A stretch of 64,000 nt of DNA from Actinomadura sp. J1-007 (GTDB taxonomy: Bacteria > Actinomycetota > Actinomycetes > Streptosporangiales > Streptosporangiaceae), in assembly GCF_009793335.1 (NCBI RefSeq), contig NZ_WING01000001.1:992001-1056000 (forward strand), read 5' to 3'. This document shows, in pieces, positions 58,746 through 64,000 of the stretch. The translations under genes were made by a program, and so were the position numbers. Position 1 is the stretch's first letter, and each line of letters opens with the position of its first letter. Below the pieces are notes generated by a model, which was given only the letters and a program-made list of their open reading frames with translations, had not been told where the DNA came from and searched no databases.

Positions 58746-59144
58746 ATGGAGGATCTCGACGTCGTCGCGTGGGTGCAGGTTCACGAGGGCCGGATGCTGG
58801 CCGTCCGGTCGCGCGGACGCGACCTGCTGTACCTTCCCGGCGGCAAGCGGGAGGCGGGCGAGACCGACTGGTCGGCGCTGTCGCGCGAGGTGCGCGAGGA
58901 GCTCGCCCTCGAACTCGACGCCGCCACGTTCCGCGAGCTCGGCGTCGTGCGCGCCCCCGCCCACGACCAGCCCGCCCACGCCCACGTCCGCATGGCCTGC
59001 TTCACCGCCGCCTACCGGGGCGACATCGCGGCGACGAACGAGGTGGACGAGTTCCACTACGTCGCCCCGGCCGACCGCGGCCTGCTGGCGCCCGCCGCCC
59101 GGGCCGCGCTGGACCTCGCCCGGACGCGCGGCCTGCTGCCCTGA
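58746..59144 (+). CDS. NUDIX hydrolase
   Basis: 132 residues. The NUDIX box is complete: GGKREAGETDWSALSREVREELAL (G-x5-E-x7-R-E-x2-E-E). Surrounding elements DLLYLPGGK, HVRMACFTAAYRG and DEFHYVAPADR are typical of small ADP-ribose or nucleotide pyrophosphohydrolases. Starts 50 bp after the TetR gene in the same direction; ATG 58746. Substrate not predictable from sequence. Confidence 0.93.
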   Translation: MEDLDVVAWVQVHEGRMLAVRSRGRDLLYLPGGKREAGETDWSALSREVREELALELDAATFRELGVVRAPAHDQPAHAHVRMACFTAAYRGDIAATNEVDEFHYVAPADRGLLAPAARAALDLARTRGLLP

Positions 59145-59172
59145 CCCGGTTCTGTCGGTGGCGGCCTGTTCA

Positions 59173-59613
59173 ATGCCGCCCATGGACGTTCAGAGGCAGG
59201 GCCCGTTCTGGGACGTCGTGGCGGGCCGGGTCCCGCCGCCGCCCGCGGCGGAGCTCCTCGGCTGGGAGCTCGTCGCCGTCGACCCCGAGCAGGGGACGAT
59301 CGAGGTGGCGTTCCAGGCGGGCGAGTCGTTCACCAATCCGATGGGCGTGATCCAGGGCGGGTTCCTGGCGGCGATGCTCGACGACACGCTCGGCCCGGCG
59401 CTGGTGGCGACGCTCCCGCCCGACCGTTTCGCGCCGACCCTCGACCTGCACGTCCAGTACCTCCGGCCCGCCCGTCCGGGACGGCTCATCGGGCACGGCC
59501 GGATCGTCCAGCGCGGCAGGGAGGTGTGCTTCCTCGCCGGGGAGCTGGCCGGGCCCGACGGCAGACCGGTCGCGGTCGCGACGGCGACCGCGCGCGTCCA
59601 GACCGTCCGCTAG
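59173..59613 (+). CDS. PaaI-type acyl-CoA thioesterase (hotdog fold)
   Basis: About 146 residues from ATG 59173; ATG 59182 (MDVQRQGPFWDVV) or GTG 59158 are alternatives. Hotdog-fold signature: SFTNPMGVIQGGFLAAMLDDTLGPAL, with the HGG-like substrate element read as QGG, and the Asp pair in MLDD, then APTLDLHVQYLRPARPGRL, GRIVQRGREVCFLAGELAGPDGRPVAVATATARV. Hydrolyses a CoA thioester in lipid or aromatic metabolism. Follows the NUDIX gene by 28 bp, likely one operon. Confidence 0.9.
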   Translation: MPPMDVQRQGPFWDVVAGRVPPPPAAELLGWELVAVDPEQGTIEVAFQAGESFTNPMGVIQGGFLAAMLDDTLGPALVATLPPDRFAPTLDLHVQYLRPARPGRLIGHGRIVQRGREVCFLAGELAGPDGRPVAVATATARVQTVR

Positions 59614-59734
59614 GGCCGCCGCTCGCGTGCCGGGCCGGGCCGGACCGGGCCGGACCGGGGCGGGAGCGGTTTAGGGGTGCGATGAATTCCGGCTTCCGGG
59701 TCGGTCTGAATGGGGAACCGAGAGGGAGGCATCG

Positions 59735-60577
59735 ATGGACGGGACATCTGGCGGTATCTGCACGGAGACGTTCGGGGACGGCGGCGACCCGCCGCTGCTG
59801 CTCGTCGGCCTCTCGATGCTGACGTGGCCCGACGGCCTGTGCGCGCGGCTCGCGGCGGGGCGGCGGTTCGTCGTGCGGTACGACCTGCGCGACACGGGCC
59901 GTTCGGTCACGGTCGACCCGGACGCGCCCGGCTACACGTTGCGCGATCTCGTCGCGGACGCGGTGGGCGTGCTCGACGCGTTCGGGCTCCCCCGCGCGCA
60001 CGTGGCGGGGTTCGGGCCCGGCGGCTGGATCGCCCAGCTCCTCGCGCTGGACCACCCGGACCGGGTCGCGTCGCTGACCCTGGTCGGGACGCGGCCCACG
60101 GCCCCGGGCCCCGCCGACGCCGACCTGCCCGAGCACGCGCCCGAGCTGATGGCGTTCGTGACGGGCGCCCCGAAGCCGGACTGGTCCGACCGGGACGACG
60201 TGGTCGAGTACATGGTCGCGCACGCGCGGGTCTTCGGCGGCACGCGGGGCGTCGACGAGGCCGAGGTGCGGGAGCGGGCCGGGAGGATCTTCGACCGGGC
60301 CGGCGGGCGGTTCCAGCGGTCCAACCAGCTCGGGACCGCGTTCGCCGCGATGGACTGCGGCGAGCGGTGGCGCGAGCGGCTGCCCGAGGTCACCGCGCCG
60401 ACGCTGGTCGTCCACGGCGACGACGACCCGTTCTTCCCGATCGGCAACGGGCGGGCGCTGGCGCGCGAGATCCCGGGCGCCGAGCTGCTCGTCCTGCCCG
60501 AGACGGGGCAGGAGCTCCCGTGCCGGGTCTGGGACGTCGTGGTGCCCGCCGTCCTTCGCCATACCTCCGGCGGCTAG
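59735..60577 (+). CDS. Alpha/beta-hydrolase fold protein lacking catalytic Ser and His (pseudoenzyme)
   Basis: 280 residues, RdmC/AknT-like fold: ETFGDGGDPPLLLVGLSMLTWPDGL, RRFVVRYDLRDTGRS, YTLRDLVADAVGVLDAFG. The nucleophile elbow that normally reads G-x-S-x-G is FGPGG (VAGFGPGGW), so Ser is Gly. The base position normally GHxLP is TGQELP, so His is Gln. The acid loop VVHGDDDPFFP is kept. The frame is intact, and two independent losses make it a clear pseudo-hydrolase, probably a binding or scaffold protein. Starts at ATG 59735 (GAGGG upstream). Confidence 0.9.
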   Translation: MDGTSGGICTETFGDGGDPPLLLVGLSMLTWPDGLCARLAAGRRFVVRYDLRDTGRSVTVDPDAPGYTLRDLVADAVGVLDAFGLPRAHVAGFGPGGWIAQLLALDHPDRVASLTLVGTRPTAPGPADADLPEHAPELMAFVTGAPKPDWSDRDDVVEYMVAHARVFGGTRGVDEAEVRERAGRIFDRAGGRFQRSNQLGTAFAAMDCGERWRERLPEVTAPTLVVHGDDDPFFPIGNGRALAREIPGAELLVLPETGQELPCRVWDVVVPAVLRHTSGG

Positions 60578-60682
60578 ACGCACCGACTTTGGTCTGTCCC
60601 CCGGCCCCAGGTGGCCGATGCGGGGGGCGCGGCGGGCGGCGGAGACTCGCGGTCGGGTGGCCCGACAAGCGAGGAGTGTCCG

Positions 60683-61798
60683 ATGGGTGAAGCGTCGTTC
60701 GGCCGCAGGAGCGTACTGGCGGGAGGGCTCGGCGCGGTCGCGCTCACGGCGGCGTCCGGCACCGACCAGGGCTGGTCCGCCTTGCGGCCCGCCGCCGCGC
60801 GGGCCGATGCCGCGCCGGCGGGGCGGCTGCCGCAGCGCGGGGTCAACTACGACACCGAGCGGGAGGTGTGGCGCGGCGAGTACGTCCGGCGCGAGATGCG
60901 GACGATCCGGCGCGACCTGCACTGCAACGCGGTCATCCTGCTCGGGTCCGACCTGCGGCGGCTGAGGGAGGCGGCGGAGCACGCGGCGGCGGAGGGGATG
61001 TTCGTCTGGTTCGAGCCCCGCAAATTCGATCACGGCGCGAAGGACACCCTGGCGTTCGTGCTGGAGGTGGCGCGGTACGGGGAGCGCCTGCGGAGGCGCG
61101 GCCACGGGGTCGGCCTGTCCCTCGGCTGCGAGCTGACGATCTTCATGGACGGCCTCGTGCCCGGCCGGAACTGGGAGGAGCGGGGCGCCGCGCTCGGCAC
61201 GCCGGAGGCGGCGGGCTACAACGAACGGCTCAACGCGTTCCTCGCCGGGGCGCTCAAGGCGGTGCGCCCGGTGTTCGGCGGCCGGGTCACCTACTCCTCG
61301 GGCGTGTGGGAGGAGGTGCGCTGGCGCGGCTTCGACGCGGTCGGCGTCGACCTCTACCGCGACGCGTCCAACGAGGCGTCCTACGAGCGGGACGTGCGGG
61401 CGCTGCACCGGTTCGGCAAGCCGGTCGTGATCACCGAGTTCGGGTGCTGCACGTACCGGGGCGCGGACGAGCGGGGCGGCGACGGCTTCCAGATCATCGA
61501 CTGGGCGAAGGAGCCACCGGTGGTGCGGCCCGGCTACGTCCGCGACGAGCGCACCCAGTCCGCCTACATCTCCGAACTGCTCGACGTGTACGAGGCGCAG
61601 GGCGTGTACGGCGCGTTCGTCTACAACTTCATCGAGTCCGACTCGCCGCACAACGGCAAGCGCCTGTACGACTACGACATGGCGGGATTCTCGCTGGTCA
61701 AGGTGCTCCCGCCGGAGTCGGGCAAGGGCTACGCGGCGACGGGCCACTTCGAGCCGAAGCAGTCGTTCCACACGGTGGCGCGCCGGTTCGCCCCCTAG
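60683..61798 (+). CDS. Tat-exported TIM-barrel glycosidase-like protein
   Basis: 371 residues from ATG 60683 (GAGGAG upstream). Tat signal FGRRSVLAGGLGAVALTAASG (twin Arg). The mature part resembles clan GH-A: RGVNYDTEREVWRGEYVRREM (an N-terminal barrel start), LGCELTIFMDG (candidate acid/base Glu after beta-4), DAVGVDLYRD and VVITEFGCCTYRG (candidate nucleophile Glu at the end of beta-7), then FIESDSP. The specific activity cannot be assigned. Located just before the chitinase, so a role in extracellular polysaccharide use is plausible. Confidence 0.85.
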   Translation: MGEASFGRRSVLAGGLGAVALTAASGTDQGWSALRPAAARADAAPAGRLPQRGVNYDTEREVWRGEYVRREMRTIRRDLHCNAVILLGSDLRRLREAAEHAAAEGMFVWFEPRKFDHGAKDTLAFVLEVARYGERLRRRGHGVGLSLGCELTIFMDGLVPGRNWEERGAALGTPEAAGYNERLNAFLAGALKAVRPVFGGRVTYSSGVWEEVRWRGFDAVGVDLYRDASNEASYERDVRALHRFGKPVVITEFGCCTYRGADERGGDGFQIIDWAKEPPVVRPGYVRDERTQSAYISELLDVYEAQGVYGAFVYNFIESDSPHNGKRLYDYDMAGFSLVKVLPPESGKGYAATGHFEPKQSFHTVARRFAP

Positions 61799-61889
61799 GG
61801 CCGGCCGGCGCCGAACAGCAGTCTCCGCCGCGTCTTCGCGCGCCCCCGGCGGACGCTTCCGGCCGGTCACGATGGGTGACTTTTTCAGT

Positions 61890-61925
61890 GGTCCAGTGCT
61901 CTTGCTGGACCGATTCAGACTGAAT
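61890..61925. promoter_or_regulatory. Inverted repeats before the chitinase gene (possible DasR-type site)
   Basis: GGTCCAG (61890-61896) and CTGGACC (61905-61911) form perfect 7-base arms with an 8-base centre; ATTCAG-A-CTGAAT (61913-61925) is a second perfect palindrome right after. TGGTCCAG matches the half-site of the TGGTCCAGACCT elements that control Streptomyces chitinase genes. Confidence 0.5.
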
Positions 61926-62022
61926 GGCACCGTTGAATTTCACAGCTTGCCAGCCCGTTGAAGTGCGGTTATGGTCACCACAATTTGGATACTTTCCTAA
62001 TTAATGAAGGAGCAGGATTGCC

Positions 62023-64000
62023 GTGGCCGCACGCCGTTCCCCGCTCCGGGCGATCCTCGCCGGATGCACCGCGCTCCTCCTGATGCTCGGTCTGTCCGTC
62101 GCCGTCACCACGCCCGCCAGCGCAGCCGAGCCGACCGCCGCCTGCCGCACCGTTCAGGAATGGGGCGGCGGCGCGCAGTACGCCTGCACCATCACCAACG
62201 GCGGCAGCGCGTCCATGTCGGGCTGGAAGCTCGAATTCGATCTCGCGTCCAACGTGCGGATGGGCTCCTACTGGGACGCCTCCCTCGCCAGTTCGGGCAG
62301 CCACCACACGTTCACCAACCGCGAGTACAACGGCTCGGTCGCGCCGGGCGCCACCGCGTCGTTCGGCTTCCTCGTCTCCTTCACCGGCACGCTGACCGAG
62401 CCGCAGAACTGCCTGCTCGACGGCCGGCCGTGCGGCGGCGGCACCGTGGACGCCCCGCCGAGCGCGCCCGCGAACCTCCGCACCACCGAGGTCACCGCCA
62501 CGTCCGTCTCCCTGGCCTGGGACGCCGCGACCGACGACAAGGGCATCAAGAACTACGAGGTGCTGAACGACACCGCCGTCGCGGCCACCGTCACCGGCAC
62601 CACCGCGAAGATCGACGGTCTGAAGGCGGGCGGCCGCTACACCTTCACCGTGCGCGCCCGCGACACCGCCGACCAGGTCTCCCAGGCCGCGCCAGCGGTC
62701 ACCGTCACCACCCCCGGGACGGGCGAGGACATGCCGCCGTCCAAGCCGGGCGAGCTGCGCGTCACCGGCGTCGCGGCCGACTCGGTCAGCCTGAGCTGGG
62801 GCGCCGCCACCGACGACCACGGCGTGACCGGGTACGACGTGCTCCAGAACGGCTCGGTCGTCCAGTCGGTGACCGGCACGAGCGCCACCGTGTCCGGGCT
62901 GACCGCGGGCAGCTACCGCTTCGCGGTGCGCGCCAAGGACGGCACGGGCCAGGTGTCCGAGCTGAGCAACGAGGTCACCGCGAAGATCGGTTCCGGGACG
63001 GCCGGCTGCCGCCCCGACGGCCTCTACCAGACGCCGGGCGTCACGCCGCCGTACTGCGAGGTCTACGACGACGGCGGCCGCGAGAAGATGGGCGACGGCC
63101 ACCCGCGCCGGTCCATCGGCTACTTCACGGGCTGGCGGGACGGCAAGAACGGCGCGCCGCGCTACCTCGCCAGCGACGTCCCCTGGGACAAGGTCACTCA
63201 CATCAACTACGCCTTCGCCCACATCGACGGCCAGAACAAGGTGTCGGTCGGCGGCGACAACGCGAACAACCCGGCGATCGGCATGGAATGGCCGGGCGTG
63301 AAGGGCGCGGAGATGGACCCGGCCTATTCGTACAAGGGCCACTTCAACCTGCTCAACAAGTTCAAAAAGCAGCACCCGAACGTCAAGACGCTGGTCTCGA
63401 TCGGCGGCTGGGCGGAGACCGGCGGCTACCTCGACGACAACGGAAAGCGCGTCGCGTCCGGCGGTTTCTACACGCTGACCGACAGCCAGGACAAGATCAA
63501 CACCTTTGCCGACTCGGTCGTCTCGTTCCTGCGGCAGTACGGGTTCAACGGCGCCGACATCGACTACGAGTACGCGACCTCGATGAAGTACGCCGGGCAC
63601 CCCGACGACTTCACCTTCTCCAACGCGCGGCGCGCCAAGCTGATGGCCGGATACGTCGCGCTGATGAAGACGCTGCGAGAGAAGCTGGACGCGGCCAGCG
63701 CAGCCGACGGCAAGTACTACATGCTGACGGCCGCCGTCTCGGCGTCCGGGTGGATCCTGCGCGGGCACGACAGCTACCAGGTCACGCCCTACCTGGACTA
63801 CGCCAACATCATGACGTACGACCTGCACGGTTCCTGGAACCATTTCGTCGGCCCGAACGCGGCCCTCTACGACGACGGCAAGGACAACGAGCAGGCCGAA
63901 GGCGGCGTCTACAACGCCTACGGAATGGGCTATCTGAACACCGACTGGGCCTACCACTACTTCCGCGGCGCGATGCAGGCCGGGCGCATCAACCTCGGCC
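62023..64000 (+). CDS. Secreted chitinase, GH18, with CBM2-like and two fibronectin type III domains (3' truncated by window edge)
   Basis: GTG 62023 with GAAGGAG 10 bp upstream; the window ends after 659 codons with no stop. Domain order: signal peptide (LLLMLGLSVAVTTPASA), a CBM2-like domain with disulphide Cys (CRTVQEW ... CLLDGRPC) and Trp in MSGWKLEF, two FN3 repeats (PSAPANLRTTEVTATSVSLAWDAATDDKG and SKPGELRVTGVAADSVSLSWGAATDDHG), then the GH18 barrel from RRSIGYFTGWR. Catalytic motif reads NGADIDYEYA: the proton donor Glu and the DxDxE core are kept, but the first Asp of DxxDxDxE is Asn. YANIMTYDLHG follows. Likely hydrolyses chitin outside the cell. Confidence 0.93.
   Translation, partial: MAARRSPLRAILAGCTALLLMLGLSVAVTTPASAAEPTAACRTVQEWGGGAQYACTITNGGSASMSGWKLEFDLASNVRMGSYWDASLASSGSHHTFTNREYNGSVAPGATASFGFLVSFTGTLTEPQNCLLDGRPCGGGTVDAPPSAPANLRTTEVTATSVSLAWDAATDDKGIKNYEVLNDTAVAATVTGTTAKIDGLKAGGRYTFTVRARDTADQVSQAAPAVTVTTPGTGEDMPPSKPGELRVTGVAADSVSLSWGAATDDHGVTGYDVLQNGSVVQSVTGTSATVSGLTAGSYRFAVRAKDGTGQVSELSNEVTAKIGSGTAGCRPDGLYQTPGVTPPYCEVYDDGGREKMGDGHPRRSIGYFTGWRDGKNGAPRYLASDVPWDKVTHINYAFAHIDGQNKVSVGGDNANNPAIGMEWPGVKGAEMDPAYSYKGHFNLLNKFKKQHPNVKTLVSIGGWAETGGYLDDNGKRVASGGFYTLTDSQDKINTFADSVVSFLRQYGFNGADIDYEYATSMKYAGHPDDFTFSNARRAKLMAGYVALMKTLREKLDAASAADGKYYMLTAAVSASGWILRGHDSYQVTPYLDYANIMTYDLHGSWNHFVGPNAALYDDGKDNEQAEGGVYNAYGMGYLNTDWAYHYFRGAMQAGRINLG

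Noticed and set aside
59614..59734. Short GGGCCGGACC repeats before the pseudo-hydrolase gene
   Set aside because: Two imperfect 10-bp copies in GC-rich spacer, within chance expectation; no symmetry or promoter link.

Overview
The window is high-GC actinomycete chromosome. GTG starts are frequent, 4-nt start/stop overlaps are common, and actinomycete-specific families recur (DUF397, DUF5753-type XRE, DUF574-type methyltransferase, DUF3515, NdgR, CofC). Gene content and order of the housekeeping parts fit Streptosporangiales/Thermomonosporaceae (Actinomadura-like) best. This is an inference from gene order and protein style, not from a search.

Layout. The two ends of the first 49 kb form a conserved housekeeping neighbourhood. 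On the left (0-5.8 kb) are the DAK2 protein, rpmB, thiD, a proline-rich membrane protein, thiL, an Lrp-type effector domain and a DUF3515 lipoprotein. On the right (40.5-49.5 kb) are ddl, a cystathionine-synthase-like protein, gpsA, a PlsC-type acyltransferase, cofC, a cold-shock-like protein, hup, leuD, leuC and ndgR. In related actinomycetes, as I recall, DUF3515 and ddl are convergent neighbours. Here about 34.7 kb of accessory genes sits between them (5.8-40.5 kb).

The accessory block holds: (i) a TetR-P450-SDR-CYP51-ferredoxin-SnoaL operon (5.8-10.5 kb) and an aldehyde dehydrogenase-SDR-dehydrogenase-carboxymuconolactone-decarboxylase-like operon (31.0-34.8 kb). Together these look like the two halves of the mycobacterial Rv0760c-Rv0771 divergent locus, and they share the palindrome GGACACGTGTCC. 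(ii) Between the halves are an XRE/DUF397 pair, a STAND (NB-ARC/TPR) protein, a MarR-associated ABC transporter/dehydrogenase set, a divergent aspartate-dehydrogenase/hydrolase/cupin operon, a tRNA cluster with two very unusual tRNAs and a tiny ORF, a Ser/Thr kinase, a probable diiron protein with its 2Fe-2S reductase, and TetR/enoyl-CoA hydratase/HxlR genes. (iii) A secreted beta-propeller protein and a TetR/MFS/metallo-beta-lactamase-fold unit complete it.

Right of ndgR (49.6-64 kb) are a GH3 beta-glucosidase, MerR, DUF2165 behind a structured leader, two DUF202 proteins, RidA, LysR, a SAM hydrolase, MpaB-like/TetR, NUDIX, a thioesterase, a pseudo-alpha/beta-hydrolase, a Tat-exported GH-like protein and the first two thirds of a CBM-FN3-FN3-GH18 chitinase that runs off the edge.

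Quality note: seven reading-frame breaks in six genes can each be repaired by adding one base, nearly always in a 4-5 base G/C run. They are more likely sequence undercalls than real pseudogenes. Several proteins also lack catalytic residues of their families (CGS-like protein without the PLP lysine, alpha/beta hydrolase without Ser and His, MBL-fold protein with a changed HxHxDH motif). These are point changes inside intact frames, not frameshifts.
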